Numbered from the stretch's first letter, positions 10,408 through 21,160 are shown. The stretch is DNA of 64,000 bases from Thiobacillus sp. (GCA_011391285.1 JAABQU010000111.1:62001-126000); one strand, 5' to 3'. The notes: a model not told the origin generated them from the sequence alone. Made by a program: numbers and translations.

Positions 10408-11391
10408 TCAGGCGACGCGCAGGCTCTTGGCGCGCGCCCTGTCGATCAGGTCATCCAGCGTTTCGCTCAGGGTCCACGTCGGTGCGAAGCCCGTCAGCGC
10501 GCGCAGCTTGTTGAGTTCGGGGCGCCGATGCGCGACATCCTCGAATTCGTCTCCATAAGCGTCCTTGTAGGAATCGAAATGCAAGGGCGAGCTGCTGTTG
10601 GCGCGCCGCGCGATCAGTTCGGCCAAGCCGCGAATAGAGATCTCCTGGTCGTTGCCCACGTTCACCACTTCGCCCCAGGCCTCCGGGCAGCCGGCGAGTT
10701 GGTCCAGCGCCACCACGGTGTCGCGAACATCGCAGAAGCAGCGCGTCTGATTGCCCTCACCATAGACAGTGAGCGGCTGGCCTAAAACAGCCTGCCTGAC
10801 AAAGCTGGGCACGACCATGCCATGGTGTCCCACCTGGTTCGGGCCGATGCTGTTGAACAGGCGTGCGACCATGATGTTCAGGCTGTATTCGCGCGCATAG
10901 GACAAGGCTAGGAACTCGTCCGTCAACTTGGTGACTGCGCTCACCCAACTCAGGCGGCCGGCGGACGGCAACACGATATCGTCCGTCTCGGCAAAACTGC
11001 TTTGGGTATTGAAACCATAGACCTCGGCGGTCGAGGCGATGATCACCTGCGGATTCCAGCCGCCCTGGTGGATGGCGCGCAGGAGCCGTTCGGTGCCGGT
11101 CGTGTTGGTGGCCAAAACCGCCACCGGGTCTTCCAGTACCTTCTTCACGCCAACGATGGCAGCCATGTGGTAGATGCGGTCGGCCCGGGCCACCGCATTG
11201 TCCAGGCCGCCCCAGTGCAGGATATCGGCTTCGCTAAAACGGAAAGCGGGGTGGCCGCGGAAGGGGTCGAGATTGGAGAGCGAGCCGGTACTGAGATTGT
11301 CCACCACGTATACCTGGTCGCCGTTCGCCAGATGGCGCTCGACCAGATGCGAGCCGATGAACCCTGCGCCGCCGGTGATCAAAACATTCAT
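10408..11391 (-). CDS. NAD-dependent epimerase/dehydratase homologue lacking the active-site Tyr
   Basis: 327-aa extended short-chain dehydrogenase (nucleotide-sugar epimerase/dehydratase family). The NAD-binding motif is GGAGFIGSHL (residues 7-16), and ASTAEVYG supplies the Ser/Thr of the catalytic triad. The usual YxxxK pair should be at residues 151-155, but the sequence is SAVTK: the Lys is present and the Tyr is Ser. ATG 11391 follows a strong GGGAGGGG ribosome-binding site, so the longer upstream open frame is not used. It stands alone, convergent with tRNA-Leu and divergent from the glycogen operon. With Tyr missing it may be inactive, altered in reaction, or a structural paralogue; the substrate is unknown. 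Confidence 0.85.
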   Translation of the reverse strand: MNVLITGGAGFIGSHLVERHLANGDQVYVVDNLSTGSLSNLDPFRGHPAFRFSEADILHWGGLDNAVARADRIYHMAAIVGVKKVLEDPVAVLATNTTGTERLLRAIHQGGWNPQVIIASTAEVYGFNTQSSFAETDDIVLPSAGRLSWVSAVTKLTDEFLALSYAREYSLNIMVARLFNSIGPNQVGHHGMVVPSFVRQAVLGQPLTVYGEGNQTRCFCDVRDTVVALDQLAGCPEAWGEVVNVGNDQEISIRGLAELIARRANSSSPLHFDSYKDAYGDEFEDVAHRRPELNKLRALTGFAPTWTLSETLDDLIDRARAKSLRVA

Positions 11392-11828
11392 ATCGTCCCC
11401 TCCCAATGAGTTTTCACCAGCCACTGCCGAACGTCTAACAGGCCGGCAGCGAGGTAAAAAAGTTACTTCCTGTAAAAACAACGGGTTGCTTTGCCTCTGT
11501 TGGGAAGGGGTGTCCGGACTGCGCCTCCCCGTCTGGGTGGCTGCAAATACCGTACCAATTTGATCTGTATGATGGCCTGCCCGTCAAAGCACCTTTTGGG
11601 TGCACTGCTGCCCCGCTGGGTCGCGCGCTCCGGTTTTGTTGGCGCGATTTTGGGGCGTTGTCGGGATTTGTCATCAACCCATCACCTTTTTTTCCTATTG
11701 TTAGATAAGGGATGACGCGTTTTTTCCGTCGATGGCATAGCCGTTGCTTGACGTAGACCGAGCTCCCCCGAATTTCGCGTCGGCCCTGGCGGCGCGGCAC
11801 TTTCCAAAGAATCAGGAGAAAACACGGC
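11392..11828. other. 437-bp divergent intergenic region
   Basis: Separates the epimerase (−) from pgi (+). It contains a T-rich stretch near 11690, the sigma-54-like promoter at 11733-11749 and a pgi ribosome-binding site (AGGAG at 11813-11817). An open frame on − (11435-11830) shows no family resemblance and was not called. The long upstream stretch has room for enhancer-binding sites, but none was recognised. Confidence 0.7.
11733..11749 (+). promoter_or_regulatory. Sigma-54 (-24/-12) promoter candidate for the glycogen operon
   Basis: TGGCATAGCCGTTGCTT matches the RpoN consensus TGGCACG-N4-TTGCW, with the invariant GG and GC exactly 10 nt apart; only two positions in the -24 element differ. 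It faces pgi; transcription would start near 11760, about 70 nt before the pgi ATG. An activator (bacterial enhancer-binding protein) would be required; none is encoded in this window. Confidence 0.65.
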
Positions 11829-13511
11829 ATGGCTTCGTCGGTATGTGCGCAGGAAAAACAAGATGACCTGCCGGGCCCCCTGCATCGCCCGGTATGCCGG
11901 CAACTGAAGGCGCATCAGGGCAGCATGGACGGCGTGCATATGCGCGATCTGTTCGCCTCCGATCCACAGCGTTTCGAGCGTTTTTCGCTGCAGGTGGGCG
12001 ATCTGCTGCTGGATTACTCGAAGAACCGCATCACCGCCGATACCATGAGCCTGCTGGTGCGGCTGGCCGAGGAGGCGGACGTGGCCGGCTGGCGCGAGCG
12101 CATGTTCAATGGCGAGAAGATCAACAACACGGAAAACCGTGCGGTGCTGCATGTGGCATTGCGCAACCGCAGCAATCAGCCGGTCATCGTCGATGGCGAG
12201 GACGTGATGCCGAAGGTGAACGCGGTGATCGAGCGCATGGGAGTGTTTGCGGAAAAGGTACGCAGCGGCGCGTGGCACGGTTATACCGGCGCGCGCATCA
12301 CCGACGTGGTGAATATCGGCATCGGTGGTTCCGACCTCGGGCCGCAGATGATCTACCAGGCGCTGAAGCCTTATCGTCATCCGCACTTGAAGGTGCACTT
12401 CATTTCCAATGTCGACGGCGCTCACGTGAAGGAGGCGCTGGAAGAATTGAATCCGGAAACGACGCTGTTCATCGTGTCGTCCAAGACGTTCACCACGCAG
12501 GAGACGATGACCAACGCGCACTACGCGCGCAGCTGGTTCCTGGCGCAGTCGCAGTCGGAAGAGCATATTGCCCGGCATTTCGTGGCAGTGTCGACCAACC
12601 GCGAGGCGGTGGCCGCCTTCGGCATCGATCCGGCCAACATGTTCGAGTTCTGGGACTGGGTGGGCGGCCGCTATTCGCTGTGGTCGGCGATCGGATTGTC
12701 GATCGTGCTGGCGGTTGGCGCGGAACGCTTCGTCGAGTTGCTGGAAGGCGCGCACGCAATGGACGAGCATTTCCACCAAGCGCCGCTCGACAGGAACATG
12801 CCGGTGATCCTGGCGCTCCTGGGCGTCTGGTACAACAATTTCTTCGGCGCCGAATCGCACGCGATCCTGCCCTACGACCACTACCTGCGCAGCCTGCCCG
12901 CGTATCTTGAACAGGCCGACATGGAATCGAATGGCAAGTCGGTGGACCGCGACGGCAATGCGGTCGACTACGCCACCGGCGCCATCGTCTGGGGGGCCAC
13001 CGGCATCAACGGCCAGCACGCCTTCTACCAGTTGCTGCACCAGGGCACCAAAACGATTCCGGCCGATTTCATCGTGTCGGTCGAGCCGCACACCGAGTTG
13101 CAGGAGCACCACGACATCCTCATCGCCAACTTCCTGGCGCAGACCGAGGCGCTGATGCGGGGCCGTACACGCGAGGAAACGCAGCTTGAAATCGGCTCGA
13201 CGCAGGGCGGCCAGTTCGTTTCGCACAAGGTGTTCGACGGCAACCATCCCAGCAACGCGATCCTCCTGCAGAAGCTGACGCCGCACGCGCTCGGCATGCT
13301 GGTCGCGCTGTATGAGCACAAGATTTTCGTCCAGGGCGTGATCTGGAACCTGAATTCCTACGACCAGTGGGGGGTTGAACTCGGCAAGCAGCTTGCCCGT
13401 CGCATCCTGCCCGAACTGCACGCAGAAGCACCGGTGGGGGGGCACGACGCCTCGACCAATGCGTTGATCAACTACTACCGGCGTATGAGCCATCGAACGA
13501 CTGGCTTATAG
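11829..13511 (+). CDS. pgi: Glucose-6-phosphate isomerase
   Basis: Interconverts glucose-6-P and fructose-6-P, here feeding gluconeogenic carbon into glycogen. 560 aa, within the family range. Signatures: [30 protein letters not shown], and the C-terminal [20 protein letters not shown] 11829 has AGGAG at good spacing. First gene of the eight-gene glycogen operon; glk follows after 7 nt. Confidence 0.98.
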   Translation: MASSVCAQEKQDDLPGPLHRPVCRQLKAHQGSMDGVHMRDLFASDPQRFERFSLQVGDLLLDYSKNRITADTMSLLVRLAEEADVAGWRERMFNGEKINNTENRAVLHVALRNRSNQPVIVDGEDVMPKVNAVIERMGVFAEKVRSGAWHGYTGARITDVVNIGIGGSDLGPQMIYQALKPYRHPHLKVHFISNVDGAHVKEALEELNPETTLFIVSSKTFTTQETMTNAHYARSWFLAQSQSEEHIARHFVAVSTNREAVAAFGIDPANMFEFWDWVGGRYSLWSAIGLSIVLAVGAERFVELLEGAHAMDEHFHQAPLDRNMPVILALLGVWYNNFFGAESHAILPYDHYLRSLPAYLEQADMESNGKSVDRDGNAVDYATGAIVWGATGINGQHAFYQLLHQGTKTIPADFIVSVEPHTELQEHHDILIANFLAQTEALMRGRTREETQLEIGSTQGGQFVSHKVFDGNHPSNAILLQKLTPHALGMLVALYEHKIFVQGVIWNLNSYDQWGVELGKQLARRILPELHAEAPVGGHDASTNALINYYRRMSHRTTGL

Positions 13512-13518
13512 TGAGCAT

Positions 13519-14487
13519 ATGGAGTTGATTGCGGGCGATATCGGGGGAACAAAGTGCCGGCTGGCTTGGGTTGCAGGCGAGACCGCGCATTCCCGTGACC
13601 TGCGTTTCGAGCGTGAATATCCGAGTGCGGCATTTGCCACCGCGGATGACCTGGTTCGCCAGTTCGTCACCGATTCCGGGTTACCGTTTGCTCCGGATGC
13701 CCTGCTGCTGGCGTTACCGGGGCCCCTGCACGCGCAGCATGCCGCGCTGACCAACCTGAACTGGGTGCTCGATGCGGCCGACATGCGGGCCACGCTCGGC
13801 TTATCCAGCGTTCGATTCATCAACGATTTCCAGGCCGCCGCCGCCGGGGTGGCGATGCTGACGGCGGCCGATGTCGTCGCGCTCAACCCCGAGCCGACCG
13901 AGCCGGGCGGAGTGCGTGCCATCACCGGCGCGGGCACCGGGCTGGGGCTGGCTTTCATGGCAATGGAGGCGGACGGCCGCTACCGAGATTTCGCCAGCGA
14001 AGGCGGCCACATCGACTTTGCGCCGGCCAATGCCGTGCAGATGCGACTGCTGGAGAGATTGCGCGCCGAGCATGGTCATGTATCGTGGGAGCGTGTGGTC
14101 TCGGGTCTGGCGATGAACGATCTTTACCATTTTTGCTGCGCCGAACTGAAGTTCGCACTGCCCGTCGAAACAGTCGACGGCGCCGCCCTGGTCGAGCGTG
14201 CCGAATCCGGCGAACGGGCTGCCGCGGCCGCGCTCGATCTGTTCATCGATGTGTACGGCGCCTGGGTCGGCAATGTGGCGCTGCTGATGCAGCCGCGCGG
14301 CGGGCTCTATGTCGCCGGCGGCATTGCCGTGCATCTGCGGGCGCGGATGCAGTCGCCGCGCTTCATGGCGGCGGCCACAGACAAGGGCAGGATGCGCAGC
14401 GTGGTCGAGCGCACCCCGATTTTCCTGGTCATCAACCGGCGGCTGGGTGTGCTGGGCGCGATCGCGACCGCGTTCGCCACGCACTGA
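13519..14487 (+). CDS. glk: Glucokinase
   Basis: ATP-dependent phosphorylation of glucose to glucose-6-P. 322 aa, E. coli Glk type rather than ROK. Phosphate-binding motif GDIGGTKCRLA at residues 6-16, catalytic Asp in RFINDFQAAAAG, adenosine motif ITGAGTGLGLAF, and GGIAVHL near the C-terminus. In this operon it would recycle glucose released by MalQ or glucan hydrolysis. Confidence 0.96.
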   Translation: MELIAGDIGGTKCRLAWVAGETAHSRDLRFEREYPSAAFATADDLVRQFVTDSGLPFAPDALLLALPGPLHAQHAALTNLNWVLDAADMRATLGLSSVRFINDFQAAAAGVAMLTAADVVALNPEPTEPGGVRAITGAGTGLGLAFMAMEADGRYRDFASEGGHIDFAPANAVQMRLLERLRAEHGHVSWERVVSGLAMNDLYHFCCAELKFALPVETVDGAALVERAESGERAAAAALDLFIDVYGAWVGNVALLMQPRGGLYVAGGIAVHLRARMQSPRFMAAATDKGRMRSVVERTPIFLVINRRLGVLGAIATAFATH

Positions 14488-14548
14488 ATAGAGATTCGAA
14501 GCACCTTTTATTACATTATTACAAACAAGCAGCAATCTGGAGCGGGAC

Positions 14549-15868
14549 ATGACGATTTCCAAGGAAGAACAGGCGCGGCTCTACCGTTATTACACTGAGC
14601 CGAAAATGGTGACCGATCTCACGCGGCGCACGCTGGCGCTGGTGCTGGCCGGAGGCGAAGGCTCGCGGTTGATGGACCTGACGGCATGGCGCGCCAAGCC
14701 CGCAGTGCCGATCGGCGGCAAGTACCGCATCATCGACTTTCCGCTGTCGAACTGCGTCAACTCAGGCATCCGCCGTGTCGGCGTGCTCACCCAGTACAAG
14801 TCACATTCGCTGATCCGGCATCTGCAGCGGGCCTGGGGCTTCATGCGCGCCGAGATCGGCGAGTTCGTGGAAATCCTGCCGGCGCAGCAGCGTACCAACA
14901 AGAAGGAGTGGTACCAGGGCACGGCCGATGCGCTGTTCCAGAACATCGACATCATGCAGCGCCACCATCCGGAGTACGTGCTGGTGCTGGGGGGCGATCA
15001 CGTCTACACCATGGATTATTCGGCGATGCTGCTGCATCACGTGCAGACCGGCGCGGATTTCACCGTCGGCAGCATCGAGGTGCCGGCGGCCGAGGCCACT
15101 GGATTTGGCGTGATGTCGGTCGACGAGGACATGAACATCACTCGCTTCACCGAAAAACCCAAGCATCCCGATTGCATCCCGGGCAAGCCCGGCATCGCAC
15201 TGGTGTCAATGGGGATTTATATTTTCTCCAAGGACTTCCTCTACAAGACGCTGATCGACGATGCGGGTAATCCCAAGTCCAGCCACGATTTCGGCAAGGA
15301 CATCATCCCCGACAATATCGGCAAATCGCGGGCCATCGCCTTCCCCTTCCGCAAGGAGGACGGCGAACCCGCCTACTGGCGCGATGTGGGCACGCTGTAT
15401 TCCTACTGGCAGACCAATATGGAGCTGTGTTCGGTGGAACCCGAGCTCAACCTGTACAACCGCGACTGGCCGATCTGGACCTACCAGCCGCAGTACCCGC
15501 CGGCCAAATTCATTCTCGACGACGAGGGCCGGCGCGGCGAGGCGATCGATTCCCTGATCGCCGGCGGCTGCATCCTGTCGGGTGCGCGGGTCAAGCGCTC
15601 GGTGCTGTTCTTCGCCACCACGGTGGAAAACTACAGCCTCATCAAGGACAGCGTGATCCTGCCCAAGGTCAGCATCGGCAGCCATTGCCGCATCAGCCGC
15701 GCCATCATCGACAAGGGCTGCGTGATCGAGGACGGCACCATCATCGGCGAGGATCCGGTCGAGGATGCCAAGCGTTTTCACGTGACCAAGGAGGGCATCG
15801 TGCTGGTGACCCCGGCCATGCTCGGCCAGAACCTGTACGCGAGGCTGAAAAACGACTATGACGGCTAA
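14549..15868 (+). CDS. glgC: Glucose-1-phosphate adenylyltransferase (ADP-glucose pyrophosphorylase)
   Basis: Makes ADP-glucose from glucose-1-P and ATP; normally the regulated step of bacterial glycogen synthesis. 439 aa. The nucleotidyltransferase domain has LAGGEGSRLMDLT, AKPAVPIGGKYRIIDFPLSN and catalytic GGDHVYTMDY; a C-terminal left-handed beta-helix follows. GGAG at 14539-14542 precedes the ATG. The 61-nt gap after glk is the largest before glgB, and the AT-rich start of it could hold an internal promoter. Overlaps the GH57 gene by 11 nt. Confidence 0.98.
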   Translation: MTISKEEQARLYRYYTEPKMVTDLTRRTLALVLAGGEGSRLMDLTAWRAKPAVPIGGKYRIIDFPLSNCVNSGIRRVGVLTQYKSHSLIRHLQRAWGFMRAEIGEFVEILPAQQRTNKKEWYQGTADALFQNIDIMQRHHPEYVLVLGGDHVYTMDYSAMLLHHVQTGADFTVGSIEVPAAEATGFGVMSVDEDMNITRFTEKPKHPDCIPGKPGIALVSMGIYIFSKDFLYKTLIDDAGNPKSSHDFGKDIIPDNIGKSRAIAFPFRKEDGEPAYWRDVGTLYSYWQTNMELCSVEPELNLYNRDWPIWTYQPQYPPAKFILDDEGRRGEAIDSLIAGGCILSGARVKRSVLFFATTVENYSLIKDSVILPKVSIGSHCRISRAIIDKGCVIEDGTIIGEDPVEDAKRFHVTKEGIVLVTPAMLGQNLYARLKNDYDG

Positions 15869-17573
15869 ATCGCTCAACGTGGTGCTGTGCTGGCACATGC
15901 ATCAGCCGTATTACCGCGAAGGCCTCAAGGGCGCGTATCACCTGCCCTGGGTGTACCTGCACGGCATCAAGGACTACAGCGACATGGCCGCGCATCTGGA
16001 ACGGCATCCCGGTATGCACGCGGTGGTGAATTTCGCGCCGGTGCTGCTGGAGCAGGTGGATGATTACGCGCAGCAGCTCGACGTGCTGTTGAAGCAAGGC
16101 AAGCCCACGCAGGACCACATGCTCAACCTGCTTTCCGGGGTCGAACGCATCCCGTCGGATGCGGCAAGCCGCCAGCGCATCATTCAGGATTCCCAACGCT
16201 GCCATGCGCCGCGCATGATTCATCCGTATCCCGCGTTCCATCGTCTGGTTCGCATGACCGCCGTCGATGAAGCCGGCAGCGCTGACATGCAGTCTCATCT
16301 GGGCTATTTGTCCGAGCAGTATTTTCTCGATCTGCTGACCTGGTATCACCTCGCCTGGCTGGGAAATTCGCTGCGCCAGCTGCCCCTGGTGAAGCGGTTG
16401 ATGGCGCAGGAAAATGGCTTTTCCTCCGCCGACCGCCACGAACTGCTGCATTTGATGCAGCACTGCATGGCCGGGCTGATTCCGCGCTACCGGGCGCTTG
16501 CCGATCGCGGGCAAGTCGAGTTGTCGATGACGCCCTACGGCCATCCCATCGTGCCGCTGCTGAACGATTTCGCCAACTTGCGCGACGCCATGCCCGACGT
16601 TCCCGTGCCCGAAGCCCCCACCTATCCGGGCGGGGCGGCGCGCGCGCGCTGGCACCTGCAGCATGGCGTCGCGGTGTTCGAGCGTTATTTCGGCAGGAAG
16701 CCGGTCGGCGTCTGGCTGTCCGAAGGCGGGGTGAGCGAGGATGCGCTGGCCCAGCTCGACGAGATGGACTTTGCCTGGACCGCCTCGGGCGAGGGGGTGT
16801 GGCGCAACAGCTGCGCCAAGTCGGGCTGCAGGGAAGAGGAAACGCAAGCCAAGTGTGCGCTGTTTTCGCCCTCGCACATCGGCGACTTCAAGACACGGGT
16901 CTTTTTTCGCGACGACGGCCTGTCGGACCTGATCGGCTTCAAATACAGCGACTGGCACGCCGACGACGCGGTGGCTGATTTCGTCCAGCACCTGGAAAAC
17001 ATCGCCAGCTGTTTCGGCAAGGACGCCAACCGCCATGTGGTCTCGGTCATCCTCGACGGCGAGAACGCCTGGGAGTATTACCCCGACAACGGCTACCATT
17101 TTCTGGATGCGCTCTATAAGACGCTGTCCAGCCACCCCACGCTCACGGTCAGCACTTTTGCCGAGCAGGCCACGCACGCGCCCGCCAGGCCGATGAAGCG
17201 GCTGGCGGCCGGCAGCTGGGTCTACGGCAGCTTCTCGACCTGGATCGGATCGGAAGACAAGAACCGTGGCTGGGACTACCTCGTCGCTGTCAAGAAGGCC
17301 TACGACAGCGTGATGGCCGCGGGCCGGTTGAACGCTGACCAGCAGGCGCTGGCCACCCGCCAGCTCGCCGTGTGCGAGGGGTCTGACTGGTTCTGGTGGT
17401 TTGGCGACTACAACCCGTCGGGCAGCGTCAGCGATTTCGAGCAACTGTATCGCACCCAGTTGCGCGAGTTGTACCGTCTGCTCGGCGTTTCGCCGCCGGC
17501 CTTGCTCGACGTGCCGCTGTCGAGCGGCGGTGGCCTGGCGGAAAACGCCGGCACCATGCGCAGGAACGTTTGA
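15858..17573 (+). CDS. Glycoside hydrolase family 57 protein
   Basis: 571-aa GH57 alpha-glucan-active enzyme. N-terminal motif WHMHQPYYR (residues 12-20); the candidate nucleophile is Glu289 in VWLSEGG; the acid/base Asp is probably in FRDDGLSDLIGF; the fifth motif is VILDGENAWEYY (Asp400). No signal peptide, so it is cytoplasmic. GH57 includes alpha-amylases, 4-alpha-glucanotransferases and branching enzymes. Given GlgB and MalQ in the same operon, glycogen trimming or debranching is a reasonable guess, particularly because no glgX is present. Overlaps glgC and malQ. Confidence 0.9.
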   Translation: MTAKSLNVVLCWHMHQPYYREGLKGAYHLPWVYLHGIKDYSDMAAHLERHPGMHAVVNFAPVLLEQVDDYAQQLDVLLKQGKPTQDHMLNLLSGVERIPSDAASRQRIIQDSQRCHAPRMIHPYPAFHRLVRMTAVDEAGSADMQSHLGYLSEQYFLDLLTWYHLAWLGNSLRQLPLVKRLMAQENGFSSADRHELLHLMQHCMAGLIPRYRALADRGQVELSMTPYGHPIVPLLNDFANLRDAMPDVPVPEAPTYPGGAARARWHLQHGVAVFERYFGRKPVGVWLSEGGVSEDALAQLDEMDFAWTASGEGVWRNSCAKSGCREEETQAKCALFSPSHIGDFKTRVFFRDDGLSDLIGFKYSDWHADDAVADFVQHLENIASCFGKDANRHVVSVILDGENAWEYYPDNGYHFLDALYKTLSSHPTLTVSTFAEQATHAPARPMKRLAAGSWVYGSFSTWIGSEDKNRGWDYLVAVKKAYDSVMAAGRLNADQQALATRQLAVCEGSDWFWWFGDYNPSGSVSDFEQLYRTQLRELYRLLGVSPPALLDVPLSSGGGLAENAGTMRRNV

Positions 17574-18925
17574 TGAATTTCGATACCCATCGCGCCGGCC
17601 TGCTGCTGCATCCGACCTCACTGCCGTCCGGCACGCTGGCCGACGCCGAGCGCTGGCTGGATTTTTTGCAGGCGGGAGGATTCAGCGTGTGGCAGATGCT
17701 GCCGCTGGGTGTGCCGCTTAGCGGCCTGTCGCCCTATCAGTGCGCGTCAGCCTTCGCGGTCAATCCCGGGCTGTTTCCCGCTGCGCCGGTCGATCTCCAA
17801 GGCTTCGCCGACTGGTGCCGCCAGCAGGCGCACTGGCTGGTGGACTTTGCGCGTTTCATCGTGATCAAGGCGGAGCAGGGCAACACTTCCTGGACCGACT
17901 GGCCGCCTGCGCTGCGCGACCGCGACGCGCAGACCCTAGCCGCATTCGACGTCGCCCATGCCGACAAGCTGAACGCGGTGATGGTCGAGCAGTTTCGCGC
18001 GGCCCTTCAATGGCAGCGCATTCGCGTGCAGGCGAAGGCGCGCGGCATCCAGCTGTTCGGCGACATGCCGATTTTTGTCGCACAGGACAGTGCCGACGTG
18101 TGGGCGCACCGCGATTTGTTCCTGCTGGATGCCGAGGGGCATCCCACGGTGGTGAGCGGGGTGCCGCCGGATTATTTCTCCGAGACCGGACAGCGCTGGG
18201 GCAACCCGCACTACAACTGGGCGGTGATGCAGGCCGACAATTTCGCCTGGTGGCGTGCGCGGCTCGCCGCGCATTTCGAGTGGTTCGATCTCGTGCGCAT
18301 CGATCATTTCCGCGGGCTGGCGGCAGCCTGGGTGATCCCCGCCAGCGAGCCGACCGCCATCCATGGCGAGTGGGTGAAAGCGCCCGGCGCGGCGCTGTTG
18401 CAGGCGATTGCATCCGAGATGGGCGAGTTGCCCCTGGTGGCCGAGGACCTCGGCATCATCACCCCCGACGTCACCGCGTTGCGCCACCAGTTTGGCTTGC
18501 CGGGCATGGCTGTGTTGCAATTCGCGTTTGACGAGCATGCCGACAATCCGCACAAGCCAGAGAATGTGCAGCCCGATACCGTTTATTACACCGGCACCCA
18601 CGACAACGACACCACGCTGGGCTGGTGGCGCGCGCTGCCCGTTGAGGTGCGTCAGCAGGTGATGCGGCAACTCGATGAGCAGGACCCTGACGCGGTGCCG
18701 GACGTGATGATCGATACCGTGCTGCAAAGCCGTGCCGCGCTGGCGATTTTGCCGATGCAGGATCTGTTGGGCCTGGGCAGCGAGGCACGCATGAACACCC
18801 CGGGCACGGACAACGGCAACTGGGCCTGGCGTTTCGAATGGGCGGCCGTGCCGCCCGACCTGGCATCCCGTTTGCATGAGAAAAATCAGAAAGCCCACCG
18901 ATGCGAGAATCAAACCCATCCATGA
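17573..18925 (+). CDS. malQ: 4-alpha-glucanotransferase (amylomaltase)
   Basis: Disproportionates malto-oligosaccharides, releasing glucose and longer chains. 450 aa from ATG 17573, whose A is the last base of the GH57 TGA; in-frame sequence upstream is overlap only. GH77 motifs: LLLHPTSLPSG, LFGDMPIFVAQDSADVWAH, nucleophile Asp in RIDHFRGL, acid/base Glu in LVAEDLGIITPDV, and GTHDNDTTLGWW. Somewhat shorter than the usual 500 aa, the difference being in the C-terminus, where the tail [14 protein letters not shown] overlaps glgB. Confidence 0.95.
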   Translation: MNFDTHRAGLLLHPTSLPSGTLADAERWLDFLQAGGFSVWQMLPLGVPLSGLSPYQCASAFAVNPGLFPAAPVDLQGFADWCRQQAHWLVDFARFIVIKAEQGNTSWTDWPPALRDRDAQTLAAFDVAHADKLNAVMVEQFRAALQWQRIRVQAKARGIQLFGDMPIFVAQDSADVWAHRDLFLLDAEGHPTVVSGVPPDYFSETGQRWGNPHYNWAVMQADNFAWWRARLAAHFEWFDLVRIDHFRGLAAAWVIPASEPTAIHGEWVKAPGAALLQAIASEMGELPLVAEDLGIITPDVTALRHQFGLPGMAVLQFAFDEHADNPHKPENVQPDTVYYTGTHDNDTTLGWWRALPVEVRQQVMRQLDEQDPDAVPDVMIDTVLQSRAALAILPMQDLLGLGSEARMNTPGTDNGNWAWRFEWAAVPPDLASRLHEKNQKAHRCENQTHP

Positions 18926-21132
18926 CTGCGCCCATTAAAGACCCGCTTGGCGCCAGCCTGCCTGCAATCAGCCCACCGATCCTGCGCGTGCAGGCCGGTA
19001 CGCATCACGATCCGTTCGAGGTGCTGGGCGTGCATGTCCAGCCCGACGGCAGCACGCTGATCCGTGAGTTTCTGCCGGCGGCCGCGGCGGTCGAAGTGGC
19101 CGGCGGCCGCATGACGCGGGTGACCGGAACCGACTGCTTCGAACGGATCCTGCCAGCCGGCGACAAGGTCGAGCCCCATCCGGTGATGCGCTGGCAGGAC
19201 AAGGGCAAAGGCGAGTGGCATACCTCGCAAAGCCCCTACAGCTTCGCGCATCAACTGGGCGAGATGGATCTCTATCTGCTCGGCGAGGGGCGCCACTTCG
19301 AAGCCTGGAAAGTGCTCGGCGCGCGCCTGAAAACCATCGACGGCGTCGACGGTTGTCTGTTCGCCGTGTGGGCACCGGCGGTGCAGCGCGTCAGCGTGGT
19401 CGGCGACTTCAACGATTGGGACGGCCGCCGCCACCCGATGCGCTGCCGCGGCACCTCGGGCATGTGGGAGTTGTTCATTCCCGGCCTCGACGCCGGCCAC
19501 GCCTACAAATATGAAATCCTCGGCCAGCACGGCCAGCTGACGAGAAAAACCGATCCGTATGCGCGGCAGATGTTCCTGCGCCCCGAGACCACCAGCCGCG
19601 TGCCCGAAGACACGGTGTACGCCTGGCAGGACAACGCGTGGATCGATGCGCGCGCCCGCTTCGACTGGCAGCATCGCCCGGTCAGCATCTACGAGCTGCA
19701 TCCCGGTTCCTGGCGCCGCCATGCCGACGGCAGTTTTTATACCTGGGGCGAGCTGGTTTCCGAGCTGATTCCCTATGTTCAGGACCTCGGCTATACCCAC
19801 ATCGAACTCATGCCGGTGGCGGAGCATCCGCTCGACGCCTCGTGGGGCTATCAGGTGTCCGGCTATTACGCGCCGACCGCACGTTTCGGCTCGCCGGACG
19901 ATTTCCGCGCCTTCGTCGACGCCTGCCACCAGGCCGATATCGGCGTGCTGCTCGACTGGGTGCCGGCGCATTTCCCCAAGGATGATTTCGCGCTGGCGCG
20001 CTTCACCGGCGAGCCGGTGTACGAACACGCCGACCCGCGCCGCGGCGAGCATCAGGACTGGGGCACGCTGATTTTCGATTTCGGCCGCAACGAAGTGCGC
20101 AACTTCCTGGTTGCCAACGCCCTGTACTGGCTGGACGAGTTCCACATCGACGGCCTGCGCGTCGACGCCGTCGCCTCCATGCTCTACCTCGACTACTCGC
20201 GCAAGGCGGGCGAATGGCTGCCGAACCAGTATGGCGGGCGCGAGAACATCGAGGCGATTCATTTCCTGCGCGAAATGAACACCGAGGTGCACGGCCGTTT
20301 CCCCGGCGTGCTCACCATCGCCGAGGAATCGACCGCGTGGCCGGCGGTGTCGCGGCCGGTCGAACTGGGCGGGCTGGGTTTTTCGATGAAGTGGAACATG
20401 GGCTGGATGAACGACAGCCTCGATTACATCGAAAAGGAACCGATCTACCGCAAGTACCAGCACAACCAGCTGACCTTCAGCCAGATGTATGCGTGGACCG
20501 AAAATTTCGTGCTGCCGCTGTCGCACGACGAAGTGGTGCACCTGAAGAAAAGCCTGCTCGACAAGATGCCGGGCGACACCTGGCAGCGCTTCGCCAACCT
20601 GCGCCTGTTCTATGCGTGGCAGTACGCGCATCCGGGCAAGAAGCTGCTGTTCATGGGCAGCGAATTCGGCCAGTGGAACGAGTGGAAGGAATCCGGCCAG
20701 CTCGACTGGGTGCTGCTCGGCTTCCCTGCCCACGACGGCATCCGCAGCCTGCTACGCGATCTCAACCACCTGTATCGAAACGATGCGGCGCTGCATGAAT
20801 TCGACTTCGATCCGCGCGGATTCCGCTGGATCGACTGCCATGACGCCGATCAGTCGGTGCTGAGCTTCGTGCGCCAGGGGCAGGACGAATCGTCGCCGCT
20901 GGTGGCGCTGTTCAACTTCACGCCGGTGCCGCGCACCGCCTATCGTATCGGCGTGCCCTCGGCGGCGGCGTGGTGCGAGGTATTGAACACCGACTCGATG
21001 TATTACGGCGGCAGCAACCTCGGCAACGGCCGGCCGCTGCGCCCGCAGAACCTGCCGTGGATGGGATACCCGTATTCCGTGGAGGTGACGCTGCCGCCGC
21101 TGGGCGCCATCTTCCTCAAACCCTGCAGTTGA
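18922..21132 (+). CDS. glgB: 1,4-alpha-glucan branching enzyme
   Basis: Introduces alpha-1,6 branches into glycogen. 736 aa from ATG 18922, which overlaps the malQ stop (ATGA); ATG 18901 would add 7 residues. N-terminal CBM48 modules ([33 protein letters not shown]) precede the GH13 barrel with nucleophile Asp in [15 protein letters not shown], acid/base Glu in [10 protein letters not shown], and the transition-state pair in [10 protein letters not shown]. Full-length two-CBM48 architecture, as in E. coli. Confidence 0.97.
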   Translation: MTAPIKDPLGASLPAISPPILRVQAGTHHDPFEVLGVHVQPDGSTLIREFLPAAAAVEVAGGRMTRVTGTDCFERILPAGDKVEPHPVMRWQDKGKGEWHTSQSPYSFAHQLGEMDLYLLGEGRHFEAWKVLGARLKTIDGVDGCLFAVWAPAVQRVSVVGDFNDWDGRRHPMRCRGTSGMWELFIPGLDAGHAYKYEILGQHGQLTRKTDPYARQMFLRPETTSRVPEDTVYAWQDNAWIDARARFDWQHRPVSIYELHPGSWRRHADGSFYTWGELVSELIPYVQDLGYTHIELMPVAEHPLDASWGYQVSGYYAPTARFGSPDDFRAFVDACHQADIGVLLDWVPAHFPKDDFALARFTGEPVYEHADPRRGEHQDWGTLIFDFGRNEVRNFLVANALYWLDEFHIDGLRVDAVASMLYLDYSRKAGEWLPNQYGGRENIEAIHFLREMNTEVHGRFPGVLTIAEESTAWPAVSRPVELGGLGFSMKWNMGWMNDSLDYIEKEPIYRKYQHNQLTFSQMYAWTENFVLPLSHDEVVHLKKSLLDKMPGDTWQRFANLRLFYAWQYAHPGKKLLFMGSEFGQWNEWKESGQLDWVLLGFPAHDGIRSLLRDLNHLYRNDAALHEFDFDPRGFRWIDCHDADQSVLSFVRQGQDESSPLVALFNFTPVPRTAYRIGVPSAAAWCEVLNTDSMYYGGSNLGNGRPLRPQNLPWMGYPYSVEVTLPPLGAIFLKPCS

Positions 21133-21160
21133 TCGAACAAGAAAACGACGGACAAGAATA

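Noticed and set aside
10318..11400. tRNA-Leu 3' end as a genomic-island attachment site
   Set aside because: No integrase and no second copy of the tRNA 3' end was seen; the epimerase gene alone is weak evidence.
11435..11830. 131-codon frame on − in the pgi upstream region
   Set aside because: No homology, no clear ribosome-binding site, and it overlaps the sigma-54-like promoter and the pgi leader.
11682..13493. 603-codon open frame antisense to pgi
   Set aside because: Shadow of a strongly conserved gene; no domain, and it would run across the promoter region.
15741..17621. 626-codon open frame antisense to glgC/GH57
   Set aside because: Composition artefact of codon bias; no recognisable family.
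18910..20733. 607-codon open frame antisense to glgB
   Set aside because: Same reason; glgB motifs on + are unambiguous.
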